Source: JAGPKI01 sp052034135
Lineage (GTDB): Bacteria; Caldisericota; Caldisericia; UBA6126; JAGPKI01
Direction: 5' to 3'
DNA: 5,090 nucleotides
NCBI GenBank assembly: GCA_052034135.1
Contig: JBPOJC010000032.1
Location: forward strand, 1-5,090
Notes under the pieces: generated by a model
The model's database searches: none
The model's input: the letters and a program-made list of their open reading frames with translations, nothing else
What the model was told of the DNA's origin: nothing
Shown here: positions 1 to 5,090 of the stretch, piece by piece
How positions within the stretch are numbered: the stretch's first letter is position 1
How the letters are laid out: every line of letters begins with the position of its first letter
Position numbers and translations under genes: made by a program

Positions 1-2
1 AT

Positions 3-95
3 TACTTTAACTTCTACAACACAGAAAGACCTCATCAAGCTCTTGGGTACAAGACACCTTATGAGGTATATTACCAACAAGGAGGTAAAACTTAA
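3..95 (+). CDS. IS3-family transposase (OrfB), C-terminal end only
   Basis: This is the last 31 codons of a DDE transposase; the rest lies left of the window. The reading frame gives YFNFYNTERPHQALGY followed by KTPYEVYYQQGGKT and a TAA stop. The block YN-x-x-RPH-x-ALGY-x-TP-x-E is the conserved end of the rve-type integrase core in IS3-family OrfB proteins, which carries out cut-and-paste or copy-out transposition with a DDE triad. The third catalytic residue (Glu) would normally lie shortly before this segment and is outside the window. The stop falls about 60 bp before a sequence resembling an IS3 terminus, the usual compact layout. I am confident of the family and not of the subgroup. Confidence 0.85.
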   Translation, partial: YFNFYNTERPHQALGYKTPYEVYYQQGGKT

Positions 96-130
96 ACTTG
101 AAAATTTATCACTTTAATTTATACTAATTT

Positions 131-155
131 CTGTCCAAAGAAATGGGGGAAGTTA
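131..155 (+). repeat. Probable right terminal inverted repeat of the IS3-family element
   Basis: CTGTCCAAAGAAATGGGGG followed by AAGTTA lies about 35 bp after the transposase stop. Read inward on the other strand it is CCCCCATTTCTTTGGACAG, close to the CCCCA...TTGGACA pattern common at IS3-family ends. The matching left end is outside the window, so the exact tip and target-site duplication cannot be fixed; the boundary is probably within several bases of 155. Confidence 0.45.
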
Positions 156-160
156 ATTAA

Positions 161-322
161 CATATTTGGGCACATTCTTTTTTGGTAGCAACTGTAAACA
201 TAGGCGCTCTTTTAAGAAGAGCAAAGAATTTAGTGCCTGAAAAGTATAAAAAACGGCTAATAGACCATCGATCACTGGCTAAAAAGACAAAAGGCAGCAC
301 TGGAATGTTTATTATGCAGTAA
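161..322 (+). pseudogene. Possible gene remnant beside the IS3 end (53 codons, no start)
   Basis: Directly after the likely IS3 end an open frame runs from a TAA (158-160) to a TAA at 320-322. It contains no ATG near its beginning. The peptide is basic and protein-like: VNIGALLRRAKNLVPEKY, then KKRLIDHRSLAKKTKGS, ending MFIMQ. The clean end and rich, non-repetitive composition suggest the 3' tail of a gene whose front part was removed or separated by the IS insertion. I do not recognise the family. Chance openness over 53 codons is possible, so confidence is low. Confidence 0.3.
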
Positions 323-364
323 AATTAGATAAAATATTGTTAAAAGATTGTAAAATTAAAAAAT

Positions 365-370
365 GGAGGG
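365..370 (+). promoter_or_regulatory. Ribosome binding site setting the start of the NucS-like gene
   Basis: GGAGGG lies five bases before ATG 376. It supports 376 as the start rather than the in-frame ATG at 337, which has no comparable site. Confidence 0.75.
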
Positions 371-527
371 TATATATGAATTTACTCATTCCTTATATAC
401 ATTTATATAAAGACACTGATTCTTTATTCGAAGAATATACTTATGGTGATAGTAAATTTAGGGCAAGAAAACTTAAAAATGAACTTAAAAAGGGCGATTG
501 TGTCTTTTTTCATATGAGTTTCGAAAT

Positions 528-534
528 AAAAAAT
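528..534 (+). other. Frameshift point: A6 run, also a possible -1 slippery heptamer
   Basis: The bases are A AAA AAT in the upstream reading frame, which fits the X XXY YYZ pattern for -1 slippage. After slipping, the next codon is TAT and translation continues as YITAYYVV. Without slippage translation stops at 538-540. A lost A in the run gives the same junction. No clear Shine-Dalgarno-like stimulator or strong downstream stem is visible. Confidence 0.6.
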
Positions 535-854
535 ATATAACTGCCTATTATGTAGTAGATAAAAATATAAATATTATTTCAAAGTATAAAAATCCACATA
601 TTTATGAATTTCTGTCTGGTGAAAGAAACGCTAAAGACGATGATGTTATACTATTTGGAGATCCAATTACTTCAAGAATCTTAGACAAGCCTTTATTATT
701 CAACAGAGATCTTGCAGAAAAACTTTCATTGAATATTAAATTCCCAAATGGGAAAACAGAGACACAAGCTATCGGTTCTGCTACAAGATCTTGGCGAGAA
801 TTGACAGATGATGATGTGAGAGTTCTTTTAGAGACAATTAAATCATCTGATAAA

Positions 855-869
855 GAAGGAAAAACAATG
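855..869 (+). promoter_or_regulatory. Possible internal ribosome binding site and ATG before the nuclease domain
   Basis: GAAGGA (855-860) lies six bases before ATG 867, in frame with the downstream half of the nuclease gene. Translation from here would give 131 residues starting MNVILSTDEV, almost exactly the DUF91 nuclease domain. The match is good, but such purine-rich motifs are common in A+T-rich coding DNA. Confidence 0.3.
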
Positions 870-1278
870 AATGTGATTCTGTCCACCGATGAAGTGACAG
901 AGATCATAGAAAAGGATGTTGAAAAATTTATCGAGAAGAATCCAAATTTAGTTGGAGAAAACCTAATTTTAAAAGGGAGACAAGTAGATACACCGGTAGG
1001 CCGTATTGATTTAATTTTCGAAGACAAGAATGGTAACTCTATAATTATTGAATTAAAGCTAAATAAGATTGGAAGAGAGGCAATAAAACAATTGAACAGA
1101 TATATGGACTGGGCGAGAAAAGAAACTAATAAAAATGTTACAGGAGTCATCGTATGCAAAGGAATAATGCCAGCATTTGAAGAAGACTTGGTAAAATTAA
1201 AAAATATAAAGATACTACGGATGGCAACTAAAAGTTTATCATCCATTTTGAGTCTAAAGTGATAGAAATAAAGAAATA

Positions 1279-1400
1279 CACAAACAACTTTAAAAAAACA
1301 TAATAACATATGAGTTTGTGGAAGATAACGATAAACAATAAACCTGAAAAAGTTTCGGAGAAAACTCAAGAATGAGTATATTCTTGAAAAGCATCTTGAG
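1279..1400. other. Weak hairpins in the spacer between the nuclease and VOC genes
   Basis: Within the 238-bp gap (1263-1500), CACAAAC (1279-1285) can pair with GTTTGTG (1314-1320) across a long loop. TCAAGAA (1366-1372) can pair with TTCTTGA (1381-1387) around an 8-base loop. CTCAAG (1365-1370) can instead pair with CTTGAG (1395-1400), so the last two are mutually exclusive. None is followed by a T-tract on the plus strand, so they are not convincing intrinsic terminators. The rest of the gap shows nothing I can identify. Confidence 0.2.
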
Positions 1401-1484
1401 GATTGAATAAAAATCTACTTACATACAAATAAGAAATACATAAAGTTAAATTGGCAAAATTTATAAACTAAAACTATAAATAGA

Positions 1485-1490
1485 AAGGAA
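1485..1490 (+). promoter_or_regulatory. Ribosome binding site of the VOC gene
   Basis: AAGGAA lies ten bases before ATG 1501. The spacing is slightly long, but no better start or site exists nearby. Confidence 0.5.
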
Positions 1491-1500
1491 GCAGAAAAAA

Positions 1501-1881
1501 ATGCTAAAAGTGTGTGTAATACAAATTAATGTGAGTGATATGGACAAAGCTATTAACTTCTATTGTAATAAAATAGGGTTTGAAGTTTATGCAAAGGAAT
1601 ACTATCCACAAATTGTACAATTGAGTCATGAAGGAATACCTCTAATTCTCAATAAAGTGGCTAAATCCACAAATATCGATTACCCGAACGTTGCTCAAAC
1701 TCTTATTAATATTCAAACCGATAACCTTGAAGCGAGCTTGAAGGATCTTAAAAGTAAAGGAGTAGAATTGATTCATGATTCACCCCAGGATTGTCCCGTA
1801 GGTGTATATGCAGCTTTTAAAGATCCATTTGGCAATGTCCATGAATTGGTTGAATTTCGATCACAGAGCGATATCACATAA
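1501..1881 (+). CDS. VOC-family (glyoxalase/bleomycin resistance/dioxygenase-like) protein
   Basis: The 126-residue product has the usual single-chain VOC length and both beta-alpha-beta-beta-beta halves. The first half begins VCVIQINVSDMDKAINFYCN and continues KIGFEV (residues 4-29), the standard opening with D-x-x-x-A-x-x-F-Y. The second half includes TLINIQTDNLEASLKDLKS (67-85) and KDPFGNVHELVEF (107-119), the standard DP-x-GN-x-x-ELVE ending, with E115 at the usual C-terminal metal position. The first metal position is Gln8 rather than His, as in human glyoxalase I. The third, normally His, is not evident, so metal binding is uncertain. VOC proteins include glyoxalases, fosfomycin or bleomycin resistance proteins and dioxygenases; the substrate cannot be told here. 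The protein is probably cytoplasmic, as no signal peptide is seen. It appears monocistronic, 238 bp after the nuclease gene and convergent with the next gene. Confidence 0.88.
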   Translation: MLKVCVIQINVSDMDKAINFYCNKIGFEVYAKEYYPQIVQLSHEGIPLILNKVAKSTNIDYPNVAQTLINIQTDNLEASLKDLKSKGVELIHDSPQDCPVGVYAAFKDPFGNVHELVEFRSQSDIT

Positions 1882-2044
1882 TATGGACTCTGTAACTTAC
1901 ATTATATTTGCTAAAGTACATCCATCTTACAAATAATGCCTTCATGGAGTTGGAGAAATTCTGTAAAGATAAAAACAAATTATTTCTTATATATGATTAA
2001 AACATATACAATTTCATGCTTTATTAAACGTAGGTTTTATAAAT
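1882..2044. other. Convergent intergenic region with no clear terminator
   Basis: These 163 bp separate the ends of two convergent genes, where a bidirectional terminator would be expected. The only visible symmetry is TATATG...CATATA around 1990-2007, with no G or C beyond the loop-closing pair and no proper T-tail. I see no other feature. Confidence 0.4.
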
Positions 2045-4369
2045 TTATATAGTATATGTTATTGTTACAACGTATGTTAGTGGATCCCAATCAACTTGGC
2101 AACCTAAATTCTCAGCAACAAACCTAACAGGTAACATAGTCCTACCATCTTTAATAATTGGTACAACCTTGGGATTCCCTGAATCAATAGGAGTATCTTT
2201 TCCATTTACCTTAGCAATACTCTTTCCTATCCATAACTCAATATGAATATCCCCTAAAGTAACAGTTACCTTTCTCTCTACTCCATCCCATCCAACACTT
2301 GCTCCTAATGGTTCTACAACCCATCTTATTGGAAGTAGAGTTCTCCCCTCAATTATTATTGGCGGAACATCTATTTCAAGAGGACCATCATTAACATACA
2401 TAGTCTTATTTCCAATCTGAAATTTTAGAACTATTTTAGTAATTTTTGAGGAATATTTAAATACTCCACTTCCTTCTGTACCAGCATAAATTATATTAGG
2501 ATTTTTTGGATCTAACATTATTACCAAAATTTCACTATTTGTTAGTCCTTCACTGATACTAATCCAATTTTCTCCACCATCAGTAGAGTTAAATACCCCA
2601 CCAATCCCCCCAGCATAAATTATATTAGAGTTATTTGGAACCATTTTTAAGGAGTAGATATATTTACTTCCTAATCCATTATTTATCTCTTTCCAGTTTT
2701 CTCCACCATCAATAGATTTAAATATTCCACCTTCCCAGGTTCCTGCATAGATAGTATTAGGATTAAATTTATCAATTAGCAATGAAAGAACTTCTAATTT
2801 TGATAATCCATTGTTGATTTCCTTCCAATTTTCTCCTCCATCTGTTGATTTAAATATTCCACCTTCCCAGGTCCCAGCATAAACAACATTTGTATTAACT
2901 GGATTGATTGCTAAACACCAGATTTTTAATTCTGATAGTCCATTGTTTATCTCTTTCCAGTTTTCCCCTCCATCTGTTGATTTAAATATTCCACCCCCAT
3001 AAGTACCTGCATAAATAATATTGGAGTTTTTTTGGTCAATTTCTATCCAGTAAATACATCTATTTTTTAAACCATTATTTTTTTGAATCCAGTTTTCCCC
3101 TCCATCTGTTGATTTAAAAACACCTCCTCCATCGGTTCCTAAATATATTATTTCTAAATTGACGGGATCACAAGATATGTTTCTAATAAATAAGTTAAAT
3201 AATCTATTATTTTTTGATATCCAATTTTTTCCACCATCAACTGATTTAAATAAACCATTTCCATATGAACCTGCATAAACAATGTCTGAATTTACTGGAT
3301 TGATAGACAAAGAATTAACATAAGAATTTGTAAATCCAGTATTTACTTCTTTCCAGTTTTCCCCACCATCTATTGATTTAAATACTCCACCAGGTTCTGT
3401 TCCAGCATATAAAATATCTGGATTTTGAGGATCAATTATAATTGATTTAGTATAAAGGCATTCTAATCCATTATTAACCAACATCCAATTTTCTCCTCTA
3501 TCTGTTGATTTTAAAACACCACCAGTAGTACCCGAATAAACAATATCACTATTTTTAGGATTTATAATTATCGATTCAATATGACCTGAATTTATATTTA
3601 TCCAGCTGTTACCACCATTTGTTGTTTTATATATACCATTACTTGTTCCTGCATAAGCAGTATTTGAATCAAAAGGGTCAATTGCTATATCTTGATAAGA
3701 TAAATCTTTGTTTTCTGTATTAACTTCAATCCAGGTTTCACCACCATCAGATGATTTAAAAATGCCTTTTGATGTACCAGTAAATAATATTTTTGTATTA
3801 ACAGGGTTAACTTCTAAACATTTAATTCTAAGATTAGTTAAACCATTATTTATATTTTTCCAGTTTTCCCCACCATCTATTGATTTAAATACTCCACCAG
3901 GTTCTGTTCCAGCATATAAAATATCTGGATTTTGAGGATCAATTGCTAAAGTTATTATATTCCCCATATAATCTTTATTCACTCTTTTCCAGGTTACTCC
4001 TGCATCATTTGATTTATATATTCCATATCCCCAAACAGCAACATAAATAGCAGAAACATTAACAATTTTAGTATCTTTAGGGTTTAAAACAGCTGAATAT
4101 GTAGAAAAATCTCCTTTCTCAATTTTTAAACTAATCCATTCTTTTCCACCATTTATTGTTTTGAAAACACCTCCACCTTCTGTTCCTGCATAAATAACAT
4201 TACTATTAAGTGGATCAATAACTAAATAATGAATATGCCCACCATAAAGTCCATTGTTTATCTCTTTCCACTCATAATCTGATTCCTGACTGAAAGATGG
4301 TTCAATTATATTAAAAGAGAAAATAATTATAAACAATAAAGTCAATAATGTGGATCTTTTCAGTTTCAT
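2045..4369 (-). CDS. Exported Asp-box beta-propeller protein (Ycf48-like repeats) with C-terminal stalk domain
   Basis: The 774-residue protein starts with a signal peptide: KLKR, a hydrophobic core at about 7-22, and likely cleavage after PSFS (residue 27). There is no lipobox Cys, so it is probably secreted. Residues 32-640 hold 14 repeats of about 39-50 residues with the consensus 'W-K-E-INNGL...IDP-N-NIIYAGT-GGGIFKS-DGGENW'. Thirteen end in an Asp-box: 11 fit S-x-D-x-G-x-x-W, and repeats 1 and 5 have T-x-N-G-G instead. The 14th lacks the box. Fourteen blades would suit two seven-bladed propellers, as in Ycf48 (one) and GH74 enzymes (two); no glycosidase residues can be assigned. Residues about 645-774 match the copper amine oxidase N-terminal-like stalk domain, with two GRT-x-LP-x-R-x-V-x-E-x-LG motifs (676-689, 742-756) followed by W-D. 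It has no SLH, LPXTG or C-terminal membrane segment. A role in surface binding or assembly is inference. GGGAGG five bases upstream supports the start. Confidence 0.88.
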   Translation of the reverse strand: MKLKRSTLLTLLFIIIFSFNIIEPSFSQESDYEWKEINNGLYGGHIHYLVIDPLNSNVIYAGTEGGGVFKTINGGKEWISLKIEKGDFSTYSAVLNPKDTKIVNVSAIYVAVWGYGIYKSNDAGVTWKRVNKDYMGNIITLAIDPQNPDILYAGTEPGGVFKSIDGGENWKNINNGLTNLRIKCLEVNPVNTKILFTGTSKGIFKSSDGGETWIEVNTENKDLSYQDIAIDPFDSNTAYAGTSNGIYKTTNGGNSWININSGHIESIIINPKNSDIVYSGTTGGVLKSTDRGENWMLVNNGLECLYTKSIIIDPQNPDILYAGTEPGGVFKSIDGGENWKEVNTGFTNSYVNSLSINPVNSDIVYAGSYGNGLFKSVDGGKNWISKNNRLFNLFIRNISCDPVNLEIIYLGTDGGGVFKSTDGGENWIQKNNGLKNRCIYWIEIDQKNSNIIYAGTYGGGIFKSTDGGENWKEINNGLSELKIWCLAINPVNTNVVYAGTWEGGIFKSTDGGENWKEINNGLSKLEVLSLLIDKFNPNTIYAGTWEGGIFKSIDGGENWKEINNGLGSKYIYSLKMVPNNSNIIYAGGIGGVFNSTDGGENWISISEGLTNSEILVIMLDPKNPNIIYAGTEGSGVFKYSSKITKIVLKFQIGNKTMYVNDGPLEIDVPPIIIEGRTLLPIRWVVEPLGASVGWDGVERKVTVTLGDIHIELWIGKSIAKVNGKDTPIDSGNPKVVPIIKDGRTMLPVRFVAENLGCQVDWDPLTYVVTITYTI
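2048..2437 (-). other. Stalk (copper amine oxidase N-terminal-like) domain, coding segment
   Basis: This segment encodes residues 645-774 of the propeller protein. Both halves carry the family signature: GRTLLPIRWVVEPLGASVGW with a following D, and GRTMLPVRFVAENLGCQVDW with a following D. The domain is widespread on exported proteins of low-G+C anaerobes and thermophiles. Despite the name it implies no copper or oxidase activity; it is thought to be structural. Confidence 0.8.
3350..3437 (-). repeat. Exact 88-bp direct repeat, copy 1 (blade 7)
   Basis: Identical over its full length to 3857-3944. It encodes residues 312-340, from IDPQNPDILYAG to the Asp-box SIDGGENW and the next K. Confidence 0.9.
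3857..3944 (-). repeat. Exact 88-bp direct repeat, copy 2 (blade 3)
   Basis: Identical to 3350-3437, with an offset of 507 bp (169 codons, four blades). It encodes residues 143-171. Confidence 0.9.
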
Positions 4370-4374
4370 CTTAG

Positions 4375-4380
4375 CCTCCC
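4375..4380 (-). promoter_or_regulatory. Ribosome binding site of the propeller gene
   Basis: GGGAGG on the minus strand, five bases before ATG 4369-4367. It fixes the start directly before the signal peptide. Confidence 0.8.
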
Positions 4381-4384
4381 ATAT

Positions 4385-4416
4385 AAGAATTTTAAAAATT
4401 TATAATAAAAATTCTT
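4385..4416. repeat. Nine-base perfect inverted repeat in the propeller gene leader
   Basis: AAGAATTTT (4385-4393) and AAAATTCTT (4408-4416) are perfect reverse complements, 14 bp apart, just upstream of the ribosome binding site. They could form an operator-like site or a weak mRNA stem. The low G+C raises the chance of coincidence. Confidence 0.3.
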
Positions 4417-4482
4417 CCAATGGTATAAATCACACTAAAAATATTTATTATTTTATTCTATCTATGAATAGTCTAATAGCAA

Positions 4483-4521
4483 TAAAAAAATTAAAAACCC
4501 TAACCAATCAATCCTTTAGGG
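4483..4521 (-). terminator. Possible intrinsic terminator on the minus strand
   Basis: On the minus strand CCCTAA (4521-4516) pairs with TTAGGG (4503-4498) around a 12-base loop and is followed by TTTTTAATTTTTTT (4497-4484). The stem is only six base pairs, three of them G-C, so it is weak. It would end transcription arriving from the right before it reaches the propeller gene. Confidence 0.4.
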
Positions 4522-4525
4522 AATA

Positions 4526-4552
4526 GGTAGTATAAACTTCTTTGTGTAAATT
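4526..4552 (+). repeat. Probable left terminal inverted repeat of the IS256-family element
   Basis: GGTAGTATAAACTTCTTTGT with a following GTAAAT resembles IS256-family ends, which often begin G(G)TAGT and contain TTGTGTAAA. It lies about 100 bp before the transposase start, a normal leader length. The right end is outside the window, so the boundary is approximate. Confidence 0.45.
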
Positions 4553-4584
4553 TGAAAATTAAATGAAAAAGGTAGAAAAAAGCA

Positions 4585-4644
4585 TTCTCCTTCCTTATAA
4601 AGTTTATTTAAAGAATTTTAAAATTACTAAATAAGAAAGGAGAA
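4585..4644 (+). promoter_or_regulatory. Inverted repeat able to sequester the transposase ribosome binding site
   Basis: TTCTCCTTCCTTAT (4585-4598) pairs with ATAAGAAAGGAGAA (4631-4644) at 13 of 14 positions, the exception being C4593-A4636. The loop is 32 bases. The right arm contains the whole AAAGGAG ribosome binding site (4636-4642). A transcript long enough to include both arms would mask it. Confidence 0.55.
4636..4642 (+). promoter_or_regulatory. Ribosome binding site of the IS256-family transposase
   Basis: AAAGGAG lies seven bases before ATG 4650, an ideal match and spacing. Confidence 0.8.
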
Positions 4645-4649
4645 ATAAA

Positions 4650-5090
4650 ATGAACTTAGAAATAAGTTTAGCAGAAATGAAAGAAATTTTAAATGAAATT
4701 AAAAAGAAACCTGAAGGTATTTTTAAAATGATGAGGGAAGATATTAAAGAAAGTGTGGGAGAGTATCTTTCATCTATTATGAAGATCGAGCTTTCTGATT
4801 TTCTTAAAAGAGAACCTTATGAGAGAAAGGAGGATGAATCAGAACCAAATTATAGGAATGGCTATTATAATAGAAATTTTACTCTAAAGAAAATCGGTGA
4901 AGTTTCTATTAATGTTCCAAGAGACCGAAATGGTTCCTTCCAAACAAAAGTTCTACCAAGAAGTAAACGTTACGAGAAAGAATTAGAAACTGATATATGC
5001 CTTATGTATTTAACTGGAACAAGCACAAGAACATTATCCATGATATCTGAAAGGTTAATAGGAAGAAGGTTATCCCATACAGAAGTTAGT
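4650..5090 (+). CDS. IS256-family (Mutator-type) transposase, N-terminal 147 residues
   Basis: The frame is open from ATG 4650 to the window edge and has no stop; a full protein would be roughly 400 residues. The visible part has the conserved N-terminal Mutator/IS256 signature in order: a helical leader, a short acidic-basic stretch near 55-65, NYRNGYYNRNFTLKKIGEV (67-85), INVPRDRNGSF (87-97), LPRSKRY (102-108) and IGRRLSHTEVS (137-147) after the MYLTGTSTRTLS helix (119-130). IS256 enzymes are DDE transposases that move the element by a copy-out circular intermediate. All three catalytic acidic residues should lie beyond 5090, so whether this copy is active cannot be judged. It has its own leader and ribosome binding site and runs away from the propeller gene. 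Confidence 0.92.
   Translation, partial: MNLEISLAEMKEILNEIKKKPEGIFKMMREDIKESVGEYLSSIMKIELSDFLKREPYERKEDESEPNYRNGYYNRNFTLKKIGEVSINVPRDRNGSFQTKVLPRSKRYEKELETDICLMYLTGTSTRTLSMISERLIGRRLSHTEVS

Larger units (their letters stand above)
376..1262 (+). pseudogene. NucS/DUF91-type nuclease with unknown N-terminal domain, split by a one-base frameshift
   Basis: Two overlapping frames encode one protein. The first starts at ATG 376 and stops at 538-540. The second is open from about 498 to 1262. They join at an A6 run (528-533): one more A gives ...HMSFEIKKYITAYYVV... and a 295-residue product. The C-terminal 130 or so residues look like the NucS/EndoMS C-terminal (DUF91) PD-(D/E)XK domain: VEKFIEKNPNLVGENL with a candidate Glu near 183, VGRIDLIF with Asp about 212, IIIELKL giving E226-x-K228, and KQLNRYM with Q239 and Y243 (numbered on the repaired protein). 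The family cleaves DNA; in archaea and actinobacteria NucS acts on mismatches. The N-terminal part (GD-x-VFFH, ITAYYVVD, VILFGDP, QAIGSATRSWRELTDDDV) is not the usual NucS N-terminal domain. It may be a PUA/EVE-like or Nmad-like base-reading domain, which is inference. The gene may be recently inactivated, recoded, or affected by a homopolymer sequencing error. The TTG at 498 has only a poorly spaced AAGGG and is an unlikely start. Confidence 0.75.
2450..4276 (-). repeat. Tandem array of 14 propeller-blade repeats within the coding region
   Basis: The array spans residues 32-640 and most units are 43-44 codons long. DNA similarity is highest among repeats 10-12 (residues about 428-560), where TTGATTTAAATATTCCACC-type segments recur on the plus strand, and between repeats 3 and 7. 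Repeats 1, 2, 5 and 6 are the most diverged. The gradient suggests recent duplication or conversion in the middle of the gene. Confidence 0.85.

Noticed and set aside
337..375. Upstream in-frame ATG at 337 as the start of the nuclease gene
   Set aside because: No ribosome binding site precedes it, while ATG 376 has GGAGGG at ideal spacing; the extra residues (MLKDCKIKKWRVY) read like translated leader.
602..1369. A 255-codon open frame on the minus strand opposite the nuclease gene
   Set aside because: It is a shadow frame: the product is rich in Ser/Phe/Leu with no domain pattern, whereas the plus strand encodes a recognisable nuclease with conserved motifs.
2045..2437. Copper amine oxidase enzyme activity
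   Set aside because: Only the N-terminal-like stalk domain is present; the catalytic domain with the topaquinone Tyr and copper-binding His residues is absent.
3708..3935. A 75-codon plus-strand frame inside the propeller gene
   Set aside because: It mirrors the repeat units on the opposite strand (repeated SPPS-like motifs) and has no ribosome binding site of note.
2450..4276. Regularly spaced similar DNA segments, as in a CRISPR or satellite array
   Set aside because: The segments are 120-150 bp units that encode an in-frame propeller-blade repeat, so protein structure explains them.
2045..4369. Assignment as a GH74 xyloglucanase or a sialidase because of the Asp-boxes
   Set aside because: Asp-boxes are structural and occur in many propellers; the short uniform blades lack the insertions and catalytic residues of those enzymes.
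4370..4500. Sigma-70-type promoter boxes for the propeller gene
   Set aside because: Many TATAAA/TTATAA-like words occur in this very AT-rich leader, but none has a good -35 partner at 16-18 bp, so no choice can be defended.

Overview
The window is a strongly A+T-rich stretch of bacterial DNA that looks like accessory sequence. Each edge carries part of an insertion sequence, of a different family (IS3 on the left, IS256 on the right). Between them lie three unrelated genes. The organism cannot be named from this sequence. GGAGG-type ribosome binding sites, A+T-rich codon use, and a secreted protein with a C-terminal copper amine oxidase N-terminal-like 'stalk' domain fit an anaerobic, often thermophilic, low-G+C bacterium (Firmicutes, or lineages such as Caldisericum, Dictyoglomus or Atribacterota). 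That placement is inference.

Left part (1-1262). The window opens with the last 31 codons of an IS3-family transposase and a likely IS3 right end near 131-155. Next is a 53-codon open stretch with no start codon (161-322), which may be the surviving tail of a gene cut by the IS. From 376 to 1262 lies a gene for a two-part protein: an unrecognised N-terminal domain of about 125-160 residues, then a NucS/DUF91-type (PD-(D/E)XK) nuclease domain. The reading frame is broken by one base at a run of six A (528-533). One extra A would restore a continuous 295-residue protein. An internal ribosome binding site and ATG at 867 could still make the nuclease domain alone.

Middle (1263-2044). A 238-bp spacer with weak hairpins precedes a small VOC (glyoxalase/bleomycin resistance-type) protein at 1501-1881. 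This gene converges with the next one, and no clear terminator is seen between them.

Right part (2045-5090). A 774-residue exported protein is encoded on the minus strand. It has a signal peptide, 14 Asp-box/BNR-type repeats (enough for two seven-bladed beta-propellers, as in Ycf48-like and GH74-like folds) and the stalk domain. Two of its blades share an exact 88-bp DNA copy. Upstream of it lie an AT-rich inverted repeat, a possible minus-strand terminator, and the left end of an IS256-family element whose transposase begins at 4650 and runs off the window. A 14-position stem with one mismatch would hide the transposase ribosome binding site in longer transcripts.

The genes do not form one operon or pathway. 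The points most worth follow-up are the frameshifted nuclease, the double-propeller surface protein with its recombining blades, and the occluded transposase ribosome binding site. I do not see a convincing new multi-gene system.
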